Assembly: GCA_946478755.1 (NCBI GenBank) | Contig: CAMLDJ010000151.1 | Location: 1 to 12,747 of the forward strand | Source of the DNA: an uncultured Pedobacter sp. | Lineage (GTDB): Bacteria > Bacteroidota > Bacteroidia > Sphingobacteriales > Sphingobacteriaceae | Length of the DNA: 12,747 bases | Reading direction: 5' to 3' | Shown here: positions 1-6,709 of the stretch, piece by piece | Layout: every line of letters begins with the position of its first letter | Numbering within the stretch: the stretch's first letter is position 1 | Notes under the pieces: model-generated | Databases searched by the model: none | Seen by the model: only the letters and a program-made list of their open reading frames with translations | Told to the model about the DNA's origin: nothing | Made by a program: the position numbers and the translations under genes

Positions 1-1
1 G

Positions 2-55
2 AGCAGGCTTCATGACCTCTTTGTTAATATTGAAGGGATGACACCTGCAGAATAA
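2..55 (+). pseudogene. End of AraC-type HTH domain of an Ada-like fusion, cut by an in-frame TAA
   Basis: The frame open from base 2 reads SRLHDLFVNIEGMTPAE and then TAA (53-55). This is the typical end of an AraC-type DNA-binding domain, with the recognition-helix tail followed by an 'EGMTP' segment. The same frame continues without another stop through KNGGKDLSINYSFAESPFGN into the alkyltransferase domain that ends at 589. In E. coli Ada, as I remember it, the equivalent stretch reads GMTAKQFRHGGENLAVRYALAD, so the stop sits exactly where an aromatic residue is expected. TAT or TAC to TAA is a single-base change. The upstream part lies outside the window. I infer a bifunctional Ada-type regulator/repair gene broken by a nonsense change. 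A sequencing error next to the A-run at 54-60 is the main alternative. Confidence 0.7.
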
Positions 56-151
56 AAAAATGGCGGAAAAGATCTGAGCATCAATTATAGCTTTGCCGAG
101 AGTCCATTTGGGAACCTTATAGTCGCCTCCACCAGCAAAGGGATATGCTTT

Positions 152-589
152 ATGGCCTTTAACGAGGATGACAACCTGGCACTGGTGGAGTTGAGATCGA
201 AGTTTCCAAATGCTTTGTTCATCAGAAAATTAGATCTCATCCAACAGAATGCGCTTTTCATTTTCCAAAACGACTGGACTAAACTGCCGGAAATCAAACT
301 GCATTTAAAAGGGACTGATTTTCAGCTCAAGGTTTGGGAAACATTAATGAAGATCCCAATGGGGCAACTTTCTACCTATGGTACGATTGCCAGGCAAATT
401 GATAAGCCAAATGCATCAAGAGCAGTAGGGACTGCTATTGGAAGTAATCCTGTAGCTTTTCTCATTCCCTGTCACCGTGTGATCCAGTCTACCGGAGTAT
501 TCGGCGGATACATGTGGGGTAACACCCGAAAAACTGCTATAATTGGATGGGAGGGGGCTAAGTCTGATTGCTACTCTTCCTCCAGGTAA
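152..589 (+). CDS. Methylated-DNA--protein-cysteine S-methyltransferase (Ada C-terminal/MGMT domain)
   Basis: This domain removes O6-alkyl groups from guanine by moving them irreversibly to its own cysteine. Counting from the ATG at 152 (145 residues), the active-site PCHRV has the acceptor Cys at residue 107 (bases 470-472) and His at 108. SRAVG (89-93) carries the arginine-finger position, GYMWG (119-123) follows, and Glu134 in WEGAK completes the catalytic network. The ATG at 152 is the first ordinary start after the TAA at 53-55, but the N-terminal beta-strand region (YSFAESPFGNLIVASTSKGICF) is coded in the same frame before it, from about base 86. Either a shortened domain is made or the true product was the full Ada-like fusion. 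The active-site half is intact. The last eight residues overlap the converging small gene. The domain is certain; the start and functionality are not. Confidence 0.8.
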   Translation: MAFNEDDNLALVELRSKFPNALFIRKLDLIQQNALFIFQNDWTKLPEIKLHLKGTDFQLKVWETLMKIPMGQLSTYGTIARQIDKPNASRAVGTAIGSNPVAFLIPCHRVIQSTGVFGGYMWGNTRKTAIIGWEGAKSDCYSSSR

Positions 590-834
590 ATCTCGTGCAC
601 CAGGAATTTGACTTGTTTTACAGGTTCTAAGAGTTCTGTAACGTCTTCAGAATCGATATGGTAAATGGTTTCTCCAGTATCCGGAATTTCCGAGTTTGGG
701 ATCAATTCAAAGAATTTAACCGGCAAATCCGTATCCAGTTCAACAAGTTTAATATAGCTTACACCGTTGTTTTTCCAGTCCTGCAGGATCTGTGCATTGA
801 ACTGGACATAGGGGTTTCTGTTTTCGTTTTCCAT
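571..834 (-). CDS. Small acidic protein of unknown function
   Basis: I do not recognise this 87-residue protein. It starts at ATG (832-834) with MENENRNPYVQFNAQIL and is rich in Asp and Glu, ending in EIYLEEE. It has no signal peptide, membrane segment or cysteine, so a soluble cytoplasmic protein is likely. The start lies 18 bases after the stop of the HAD phosphatase on the same strand, so the two are probably co-transcribed. Its 3' end overlaps the converging alkyltransferase gene by 19 bases. The open frame, ATG start and tight spacing support a real gene. Confidence 0.6.
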   Translation of the reverse strand: MENENRNPYVQFNAQILQDWKNNGVSYIKLVELDTDLPVKFFELIPNSEIPDTGETIYHIDSEDVTELLEPVKQVKFLVHEIYLEEE

Positions 835-852
835 GGTGTAAAGCTAAGGGCA

Positions 853-1515
853 TTATTTTTCGAGCAAGGTAAGGAGTTTTTTATAGGATAGATCTTTATA
901 ATCGTTAATGTACAGGTCGCAGGGAGGAAGTTCTTCTTTTGTATGAGAACTTAATACGCCCACCACACGCATTTCGGCATTTAAAGCTGCGGAAACACCG
1001 GAGAAAGAATCTTCGAATACCAGGCATTGTTCCGGACTTACACCCAGGTTAGCCGCTGAACGTAAATAAACTTCAGGGTCGGGTTTATGTTTTTTCACAT
1101 CTTCACTGGCCATTATAGACCCTAATTTTTCCCTGATGTTAATTTTGCCCAATATTAATTCCAGGTTGGCATAGGGAGCTGAAGTTGCAACGCCTAATTC
1201 TACCCCGTTTTCTTTTAGATCTGTCATGAATTCAATGATGCCACTGATGGGTTCAATATGCGGTTCATATATTTTCCTGAAAAGTCCTTCTTTCTCTTCT
1301 TCCATTTGCAGAAGCTCTTCGCCGGTGACGGGGCGCTTAAAAAAATGGCTTAAAATATAGCTATTGCTTTTTCCAAACATATGTTGTGCAAATTCCTCAT
1401 CTGTTGGGGCGAGGTTCCTTATGGAGAAAAATTCACGAAAGGCAAGAGAATGGTACGGGTTCGTATGGCAGATGACGCCATCCATGTCAAATATAACTGC
1501 AATTTCACTGTTCAT
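853..1515 (-). CDS. HAD-superfamily (beta-phosphoglucomutase/phosphatase-like, subfamily IA) hydrolase
   Basis: A 220-residue cytoplasmic HAD phosphatase with all four core motifs. Motif I is FDMDGV with nucleophile Asp10 and acid/base Asp12. Motif II is Thr111-Ser112 in VATSAP. The motif III lysine is in KHKPDPEVY (Lys144). Motif IV is FEDSFSG with Glu168-Asp169. The helical cap lies between about residues 16 and 85, and YH at 21-22 matches the hinge histidine of beta-phosphoglucomutases. The cap phosphate-binding arginine of true beta-phosphoglucomutases (KGVSR type) is not there: the segment reads FGKSNS (47-52). This points to a phosphatase on a small sugar phosphate or similar substrate rather than a mutase; the substrate cannot be told from sequence. 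The small acidic gene follows 18 bases downstream, and the DinB-type gene lies 95 bases upstream on the same strand. Confidence 0.85.
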   Translation of the reverse strand: MNSEIAVIFDMDGVICHTNPYHSLAFREFFSIRNLAPTDEEFAQHMFGKSNSYILSHFFKRPVTGEELLQMEEEKEGLFRKIYEPHIEPISGIIEFMTDLKENGVELGVATSAPYANLELILGKINIREKLGSIMASEDVKKHKPDPEVYLRSAANLGVSPEQCLVFEDSFSGVSAALNAEMRVVGVLSSHTKEELPPCDLYINDYKDLSYKKLLTLLEK

Positions 1516-1610
1516 TGCGCAAATTTAATAAGTTTCCTGGTATTGCAGCATACAATTTCGGGATAGCATTTTTAACTGATGACACAAAAAGCGTGGCCCT
1601 GCCGAGGCTT

Positions 1611-2078
1611 TTAGAAATCTTTTTGTTGGGCTGCGATCAGGCAGCCTATCTGTCCGTAATGGTAATAGTCGTGTTGCAGAATGCCATTGGCAAGGTAAGC
1701 GAAGTCATATGGTCTTCCGGGAACAGTATCGTACCACCTGTCGTCAGAGAAATGATTTAAGCCACTGATTAAATCCTGCTGCGACTGAAAGAACTTGTTC
1801 AGCGTGAGTTCCCAGCTATCAATTTCCGGCCAGTCTGCCGCGGTATTGTCAATGATATCAAATTCAGCATCGCCATTGAGCTTCTTGACTGCAAAATATC
1901 GCCAGGCGGTCATATGATTCACAATTTCGCAGATGGTGTGATTAAAAAACTTGACTTTATTCATTGCTGTCCTGGCATCCAGAATGGCGACCTTACGCTG
2001 AAAATTTTCAGTCACCCACTGCTCACCGCTGTAAAACTCGTTTAATTGGTGTATAATGTTTTGTTTAAATGTGATCAT
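1611..2078 (-). CDS. DinB-family (DinB_2/YfiT-like) metal-binding four-helix protein
   Basis: A four-helix DinB-fold protein of 155 residues from the ATG at 2076-2078 (MITFKQNIIHQL). The frame extends nine codons further up to a TTG at 2105, but the ATG gives the better-looking start. Counting from the ATG, the expected metal-binding triad is His55 (in IVNHMTAW), His136 and His140 (in HDYYHYGQIG). This spacing and the final HxxxHxGQ motif are typical of DinB/YfiT-like thiol-dependent or metal-dependent transferases and hydrolases. Despite the name, the family is unrelated to DNA polymerase IV. No signal peptide or membrane segment is seen, so it is probably cytoplasmic. It is read away from the SRPBCC gene across a 169-base divergent gap and may be the first gene of a minus-strand group with the HAD phosphatase. 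Its substrate is unknown. Confidence 0.8.
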   Translation of the reverse strand: MITFKQNIIHQLNEFYSGEQWVTENFQRKVAILDARTAMNKVKFFNHTICEIVNHMTAWRYFAVKKLNGDAEFDIIDNTAADWPEIDSWELTLNKFFQSQQDLISGLNHFSDDRWYDTVPGRPYDFAYLANGILQHDYYHYGQIGCLIAAQQKDF

Positions 2079-2212
2079 GGCATATTCGTCTGAATATTTA
2101 AACAAACAGGCGAGTGGAAAGTTCTGTTGTGCTATTTTCAGCCTGGGATAGCTTGTCGCATTTCACCCGGGGAATGTCGTTTTCGGGCAGTGCGGTTTCG
2201 CAAAACCTAACC

Positions 2213-2220
2213 TACCTTTA
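2213..2220 (+). promoter_or_regulatory. Possible -7 box (TACCTTTA) for the SRPBCC gene
   Basis: TACCTTTA matches seven of eight positions of the Bacteroidota -7 consensus TAnnTTTG and lies 27 bases before the ATG of the SRPBCC gene, a sensible distance for a short leader. No convincing -33 TTG is found at the right spacing, so this is weak. Confidence 0.3.
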
Positions 2221-2247
2221 CCGTGTAAATAAATCAACATTTGAAAT

Positions 2248-2676
2248 ATGGAAACAGCAAACAAAACAAACCTCACAGTAGAAGCTACAGTGAATGCACC
2301 TGTTGAAAAAGTATGGGAAATCTGGACACAACCCGAACACATTACAAAATGGAACAGCCCTTCTGATGATTGGCATACGCCAAGCGCAGAAAATGATTTA
2401 CGTGTGGGGGGGAGATTTTCATCCCGTATGGAAGCTAAAGACGGAAGTTTTGGTTTTGATTTTGGCGGAGTGTATGATGAAGTGAAAACCAATGAATGGA
2501 TTGCCTATACCCTTGATGATGGCAGAAAAGTTAAAATTTCCTTTGTGACAAACGGAGTGACTACCAAAGTGACAGAAAGCTTTGAAGCTGAAGATATTAA
2601 TCCCATTGAAATGCAGCAGGGCGGATGGCAGGCGATCATAGATAATTTTAAAAAATATACGGAGGCTAAGGCCTGA
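2248..2676 (+). CDS. SRPBCC / AHSA1-like (START-fold) domain protein
   Basis: A 142-residue single-domain protein of the SRPBCC superfamily, in the AHSA1-like (Hsp90 ATPase activator homologue) branch. The signature start is seen: an N-terminal beta-strand, then VNAPVEKVWEIWTQPEHITKW (15-35), with WN and the following loop entering the hydrophobic cavity. DLRVGGRFSSRMEAKDG (50-66) forms the beta-sheet segment and FGGVYDEV follows. The C-terminal helix includes GGWQAIIDNFKKY, which closes the cavity. Such proteins bind small hydrophobic ligands in the cytoplasm; bacterial members are mostly uncharacterised and a chaperone role should not be assumed. The gene appears monocistronic: it is divergent from the DinB gene and ends ten bases before a strong hairpin. 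Confidence 0.88.
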   Translation: METANKTNLTVEATVNAPVEKVWEIWTQPEHITKWNSPSDDWHTPSAENDLRVGGRFSSRMEAKDGSFGFDFGGVYDEVKTNEWIAYTLDDGRKVKISFVTNGVTTKVTESFEAEDINPIEMQQGGWQAIIDNFKKYTEAKA

Positions 2677-2685
2677 CTGGATTAA

Positions 2686-2739
2686 AAAGCAATTATTCCG
2701 GACAGCGTAATTCTTGTCACTATCTGGAATAATTGCTTT
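2686..2739. terminator. Long hairpin, probable bidirectional terminator between converging genes
   Basis: AAAGCAATTATTCC (2686-2699) is perfectly complementary to GGAATAATTGCTTT (2726-2739). The stem extends inward through a G-T pair, G-C, A-T, one mismatch, A-T and G-C to 2705/2720, giving about 20 bp around a 14-base loop. Read leftward, the stem is followed by a T-run (complement of the A-run at 2684-2688), which fits termination of the DUF4838 gene ending at 2851. Read rightward, the run is only TTT. It starts ten bases after the SRPBCC stop codon. Confidence 0.7.
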
Positions 2740-2850
2740 CCGTTCTGATTGCCTGTTTCTTGGCCCCAATCAAATTTGCCGCTCGCCCCCTCCGCAGACG
2801 AACATATTTTAGCGCTGCAGAAATACCTTAAGAAAGTGGCTACTGACGCT

Positions 2851-4728
2851 CTAGTCCAGTAAGCTCTGATTTGTCAACCCGTATTTTTTTGTAAAGCGCG
2901 CAAAATCATTGTTCCCGGTGAGGATAAAAACCCCTTTATTGCTATTATCTTCCAGAAATTTAACCAGTCCATGTATCTGAGCGTACAATTTGTTTTTATC
3001 ATTTCCGGCTGAGCGTTCATGCTGTATTTCAAGGTCGATCTTAATGTAACTCAATACCAGTAGCAGGCGTGATAAGTTTTGTTTTGCCGGATCGTTTAAA
3101 GACTGCTCATGTAAATTTTTGACGATCGCAATTTCTGTATTTATCCTTTTTTGCGCCTGTTCAATGGCCTTTTTTGATTTTAACGTGGAGAATGGAATAC
3201 TGCCATACACCGGCACTATTTCTTCTATAGTGGCATAAGTGTTTTTAATTTTTTTCCAGTTGGCAGCATATCGGCTTTTAAAATAGGATTGAATCAGGCT
3301 ATCCAGATCTATATCTGATTTCCATGCTAAATGCGCAAGAACATAGTGGTTCAGTTCATAGGAAAACCAATCTCCCTGTTCTGCATAGCATGATATACCA
3401 TTTAAAGGGACTTTTGCAATCCAGTTCATGTCCTTTTGCAAATAGTTGGGTATGATGTTAGCGAGTGATCGCCATGCCTGCTTCCGATAGTAGGAATAAA
3501 AAGTAATATTCCCCTTAAAAGTCTTGCGCCATGCCTGAATTGCATCAGCGTATTCTTTGTTATTGATAGCTGTCGGATCATTGATCTGGTATTCAAAACT
3601 TTGATTGATCGGACAGATCTCAAGCAAGACATCTTCGTCGATGACCTCCTTCTCGGGGGGCAGAAGTGCAAATGAATAGGCGATAATCTCTGTTTTAACC
3701 TTTAATCCTGCTGCTTTAATCGCAGCATTTACGCTATTTGTTAAACGTACCTGTCTGTCTTGCGGGGTTCCGTATTTTTTCCAGTCGGGACAATCCGACC
3801 AGCGGCCTACATCAGGTGGCCACAGGTCAAAGATTTCAATTTCGGGATGCGATTTTAAATAATCAACAACATTTTTTACAAAAAAATCTACCGCTTCAGG
3901 GTGCTCTGTATTGAACACCAGGCGATCTGAGGAGCTGTAATTGCATAGACTATCTTTACCAAACCAATCAGGATGTTGTTTAAATAAATTGCCGTTTAGC
4001 ATTCTTTTGTTCAGGAAATTCTGGTAACCATGTCCACCAACCTCTACAGTAATCCCTCTTTTTTGCATTTCGGGTGTTACCTCTTCACGCCATTTATCCC
4101 ATTTTGTTTTACTGGTATTATTTTTGTCCATTGCCAACCGTAAGGTGTTATACCTTACTTTAGGCATCCATTCTACTAATTTTGTTAAGTTTTCAGCGGT
4201 ATTTTCTCTTGCACCTGCAACGTCCAGTTTCCTGTATTCGAGTGCCGGGTGTTCTTTAATCTGCCCTACATAATTAAAATTTAACTCGGGCTGATCAGGA
4301 ATAATTTCTGCATTCCCATTGTAATGACTGAAATCAGGTGCAAGCCATTGACAGCCTAATCTGCCAAGAAAATCGTATATACTATATAGCAATGCCCTGT
4401 CTGAATTCCCACACATAATGATATCCCTGTTCACTACGGTTATCGCATAATCATCGGTATTGCCGGATTTCTTTACCTCCAGGCGTATTGTCGGCCTACG
4501 ACTGGCTTGTCCCTTGTTGATAATAAATTTGCTTCCCGTAATTCGTTGAAGATATTTTGCAAGCTCATCAGCCGAAAACTGCTGCGAAGCCGTCGGATTT
4601 ATTGGAATAGAAATGCTAAAGTTGGGTTTCCCTTTTGAATGAATGGGGATATCTTTTGCAATAACGGGAATGCTAAGGCTCAGCAGTAAAATGAAGGATA
4701 GGGCTGACAGACTATTTTTAACTTTCAT
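2851..4728 (-). CDS. Secreted DUF4838 protein with GH67-like N-terminal domain (putative carbohydrate-active protein)
   Basis: A 625-residue exported protein. Residues 1-24 form a signal peptide (basic MKVKNS, hydrophobic core, cleavage near VIA|KD). The next part up to about residue 150 resembles the alpha/beta domain that precedes the barrel in GH67 and GH20 enzymes, with the typical FSADELAKYLQRITG (51-65), GCQWLAP (125-131) and a preceding LLYSIYDFLGRLG. The DUF4838 region follows: GGHGYQNFL (231-239), HPDWFG (252-257), LWPPDVGRWSDCPDW (302-316), LLEICPINQS (368-377) and a helical C-terminal region. DUF4838 proteins are common in polysaccharide-degradation loci of Bacteroidota, but the reaction is not established as far as I know. 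I infer a periplasmic or outer-surface glycan-acting protein. It is divergent from the ECF sigma gene across 256 bases and ends at a shared hairpin. Confidence 0.82.
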   Translation of the reverse strand: MKVKNSLSALSFILLLSLSIPVIAKDIPIHSKGKPNFSISIPINPTASQQFSADELAKYLQRITGSKFIINKGQASRRPTIRLEVKKSGNTDDYAITVVNRDIIMCGNSDRALLYSIYDFLGRLGCQWLAPDFSHYNGNAEIIPDQPELNFNYVGQIKEHPALEYRKLDVAGARENTAENLTKLVEWMPKVRYNTLRLAMDKNNTSKTKWDKWREEVTPEMQKRGITVEVGGHGYQNFLNKRMLNGNLFKQHPDWFGKDSLCNYSSSDRLVFNTEHPEAVDFFVKNVVDYLKSHPEIEIFDLWPPDVGRWSDCPDWKKYGTPQDRQVRLTNSVNAAIKAAGLKVKTEIIAYSFALLPPEKEVIDEDVLLEICPINQSFEYQINDPTAINNKEYADAIQAWRKTFKGNITFYSYYRKQAWRSLANIIPNYLQKDMNWIAKVPLNGISCYAEQGDWFSYELNHYVLAHLAWKSDIDLDSLIQSYFKSRYAANWKKIKNTYATIEEIVPVYGSIPFSTLKSKKAIEQAQKRINTEIAIVKNLHEQSLNDPAKQNLSRLLLVLSYIKIDLEIQHERSAGNDKNKLYAQIHGLVKFLEDNSNKGVFILTGNNDFARFTKKYGLTNQSLLD

Positions 4729-4836
4729 GTTTCGTGGCGTTTATTTGCCTGCCTGTTTTGGAAGACAATACGTTGTTGCCTAAGATAGGCCTGTTACGAC
4801 CTTTCTTTACAGGGTGAATAATTCATATTTACCGTA

Positions 4837-4856
4837 CAAATGAAACGTTTGAATTG
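4837..4856. promoter_or_regulatory. Imperfect 20-bp palindrome centred on AAACGTTT (LacI-like operator candidate)
   Basis: The site reads CAAATGAAACGTTTGAATTG; 16 of 20 positions agree with its reverse complement, and the central eight bases AAACGTTT (4843-4850) are perfect. A central CG in an A/T-flanked dyad is the form of LacI-family operators. It lies between the divergent DUF4838 and sigma genes, 109 bases before the first and 129 before the second. No LacI-type gene is in the window. Confidence 0.35.
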
Positions 4857-4950
4857 TTGAAAATGCTAAGAAGCAATTCTATTTATGGTAAAGCCTGTGC
4901 GGAGCTATTTGTAAAACTTTGTATAGAAAACTATTTATTCAGCATGAATT

Positions 4951-4958
4951 TATCTTTG
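4951..4958 (+). promoter_or_regulatory. -7 box (TATCTTTG) of the ECF sigma/FecR/receptor operon
   Basis: TATCTTTG is a full match to the Bacteroidota -7 consensus TAnnTTTG and ends 26 bases before the sigma-factor ATG, giving a leader of about 20 bases. The -33 element is not clear: the nearest TTTG (4918-4921) is 29 bases upstream of the box, longer than the usual spacing of about 19 bases. Confidence 0.5.
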
Positions 4959-4984
4959 AATAAGTATATCTTCAATATAAAATA

Positions 4985-5614
4985 ATGCCCATGCCGAAGC
5001 CAAAGAGATCAATTGTTGTGCTGTTTAGAGAAATTTGTGAAGGTAATGAACTGGCTTTCAATGAACTTTTTCTGATATACTATGATCGGCTGGTTGCTTT
5101 TTCGATGTCCTATATAAAGCAACGGGAGCACGCGGAAGAACTTAGCTCCGAGCTATTTGTGAAGCTATGGCTTAAACGTGATACACTCCGGGATATTTTA
5201 AACCCTGAAGTTTACCTGTATGTCGCTGTAAAAAATGCGGCACTGAATCATCTCCGCGATAGCAAAAAAAGTAGCCAGCTAACGGTGGATGATGTGGATG
5301 GGCTGACACTGGAGTTCGGTGATGACAGCGGGCCGGAAGTGGAAACCAAAGAATTGACACGGAAATTGAATGAAGCTATAGCTGCTTTGCCAGAACAGCG
5401 AAGAATCATCTTCAAATTGATCAAAGAAAATGAGCTTAAATGCAGGGAAGTTGCCTTGATCTTGAATATTTCTGTCAGAACGGTTGAGAATCAACTGTAT
5501 AAAGCTGTTAAAACGCTTGCTGATGTAATCAGTCCTTATCTAGGTTATCACCCGCAAAAACGTATGAGCAAAAAACAGGCGCTTTCCCACCTTCCTTTTT
5601 TATTTTTTTTCTAA
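4985..5614 (+). CDS. ECF RNA polymerase sigma factor (Bacteroides expansion family)
   Basis: A 209-residue extracytoplasmic-function sigma-70 factor. Region 2 spans about residues 18-85: FNELFLIYYDRLVAFSMSYIK, EELSSELFVKLWLKR for core binding and -10 recognition, then VYLYVAVKNAALNHLRD. Region 4 spans about 125-185: LNEAIAALPEQRRIIFKLIK followed by the helix-turn-helix CREVALILNISVRTVENQL. No region 3 is present, as expected. A second ATG two codons in (4991) is an equally good start. The C-terminus ends in the hydrophobic LPFLFFF, coded by a T-rich tract; hydrophobic tails are common in this family. The FecR anti-sigma gene follows 49 bases downstream, so the protein should be held at the membrane until the downstream receptor signals. 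Targets probably include its own operon. Confidence 0.93.
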   Translation: MPMPKPKRSIVVLFREICEGNELAFNELFLIYYDRLVAFSMSYIKQREHAEELSSELFVKLWLKRDTLRDILNPEVYLYVAVKNAALNHLRDSKKSSQLTVDDVDGLTLEFGDDSGPEVETKELTRKLNEAIAALPEQRRIIFKLIKENELKCREVALILNISVRTVENQLYKAVKTLADVISPYLGYHPQKRMSKKQALSHLPFLFFF

Positions 5615-5663
5615 GCCAATAAGTAGTTGACAAAGTCTGCGTGTCTTTAAGGTATAAGACGCA

Positions 5664-6704
5664 ATGATTATGAAGAAACAAAACTTTCTGACCCTGTTAG
5701 CTAGAAGATGGAGTGGAGAGATATCCCCTGAAGAGGAAAAGGAATTAACGCAGGCTATCGGACAGGATGAAAATTTTAAGCAGATAGCTATTAGGCTGAC
5801 TGCTTATTTCGAGAATAAAAAGGATAATCATACCGGTGTGGAGACCAGCGAAAAGTTAAAAAGTGTCTGGGAAACAATTGATATGGCAGAGCAGCAAAGC
5901 TTTGTGCCTGAATATGATCACACCGAACCTGCAGTAACAACATTTTCTGCAATCTACTTCCTAAAAATCGCGGCTGTTTTTTTAGTGGTTCTAGGCTTTG
6001 CGCCGATTACTTATAACTTGCTGAATAGTCACAGGTCTTTAAAATTCGATGTGGTCAATACTGCCAGTGATAAGAGATACAAAACACTTGATGATGGCAC
6101 TGAGGTCTGGTTAAACCGGGGATCATCAATTAGGTTTAACCAAAGATTTGGAAAGGAGAAAAGGGAGATATTTCTGGAGGGGGAGGCTTTTTTTGATGTC
6201 GCTAAAAATGAGGAAATTCCGCTTTTTATACATGTCCGTAACCTGAATATTGAAGTAAAAGGGACTGCCTTCAATGTAAATGCCTATCGGAAGCGTGCTA
6301 ACATCGAGGTTTCCCTGCTGAGGGGATTAATAGAGATTACCAGCGACCTGGACAAAGGGAACAGGGTACTCCTGCTCAAACCCAATGAAAAGCTAATTGC
6401 AGCCACCAAAGATACCGGATCTGGTCAGGTTTTAAAGGTGATCCCTATTGGCGCAGAAGGAGAATCACAGGATACCAAATGGGTCCAGGATTCGCTGATC
6501 TTTAAAAAAGAAAAGTTGAAAGACCTTGTCAGCCGCCTGGAAAAGAAATATGCCATTAAAATAGAAATCCAAAAAGAGGAATTAAAGGATAAAAGGTTTA
6601 GCGGAAGTTTTGACGCCGAAAGCTTAAAAGAAGCGATCGAGGCCCTGCGATTATCATATCCGTTTACTTATACCGTCAATGACAAACTGGTGATCATCAA
6701 ATAG
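5664..6704 (+). CDS. FecR-family anti-sigma factor
   Basis: A 346-residue single-pass inner-membrane protein. The cytoplasmic part (1-95) begins with the short helical segment FLTLLARRWSGEISPEEEKEL, where such proteins bind the sigma factor. One membrane helix lies at about 97-118 (YFLKIAAVFLVVLGFAPITYNL). The periplasmic FecR domain (about 125-225) contains LDDGTEVWLNRGSSIRF, the family hallmark EIFLEGEAFFDVAKN and VKGTAFNVNAY. The C-terminal DUF4974 domain (about 278-346) reads FKKEKLKDLVSRLEKKY through RFSGSF to the end. An ATG two codons in (5670) could also be used. The receptor gene begins five bases after the stop, implying tight coupling. Its role is to hold the sigma factor and release it when the receptor's STN domain engages the periplasmic part. 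Confidence 0.93.
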   Translation: MIMKKQNFLTLLARRWSGEISPEEEKELTQAIGQDENFKQIAIRLTAYFENKKDNHTGVETSEKLKSVWETIDMAEQQSFVPEYDHTEPAVTTFSAIYFLKIAAVFLVVLGFAPITYNLLNSHRSLKFDVVNTASDKRYKTLDDGTEVWLNRGSSIRFNQRFGKEKREIFLEGEAFFDVAKNEEIPLFIHVRNLNIEVKGTAFNVNAYRKRANIEVSLLRGLIEITSDLDKGNRVLLLKPNEKLIAATKDTGSGQVLKVIPIGAEGESQDTKWVQDSLIFKKEKLKDLVSRLEKKYAIKIEIQKEELKDKRFSGSFDAESLKEAIEALRLSYPFTYTVNDKLVIIK

Positions 6705-6709
6705 CTGTG

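Noticed and set aside
1520..1527. TAAATTTG on the minus strand just before the HAD gene
   Set aside because: It fits TAnnTTTG but ends only four bases before the ATG, which leaves almost no leader, and the nearest TTG upstream is 25 bases away.
2079..2105. N-terminal extension of the DinB-type protein to a TTG codon
   Set aside because: The nine extra residues (starting with TTG) add nothing recognisable, and the ATG at 2078 is the normal choice for this family.
2749..2862. Short plus-strand frame from TTG ending in a helix-like ADEHILALQKYLKK...ALVQ
   Set aside because: It reads like a protein C-terminus, but there is no ATG, it is only 37 codons long, and its end overlaps the 3' end of the DUF4838 gene. 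It could be a gene relic, but nothing else supports it.
4778..4790. GCCTA-AGA-TAGGC mini hairpin upstream of the DUF4838 gene
   Set aside because: A five-base stem with a three-base loop is expected by chance in this length of DNA and shows no riboswitch or attenuator context.
6707..6709. GTG start for the TonB-dependent receptor
   Set aside because: An ATG follows directly in frame and gives a normal signal peptide start (MKRYIQ).
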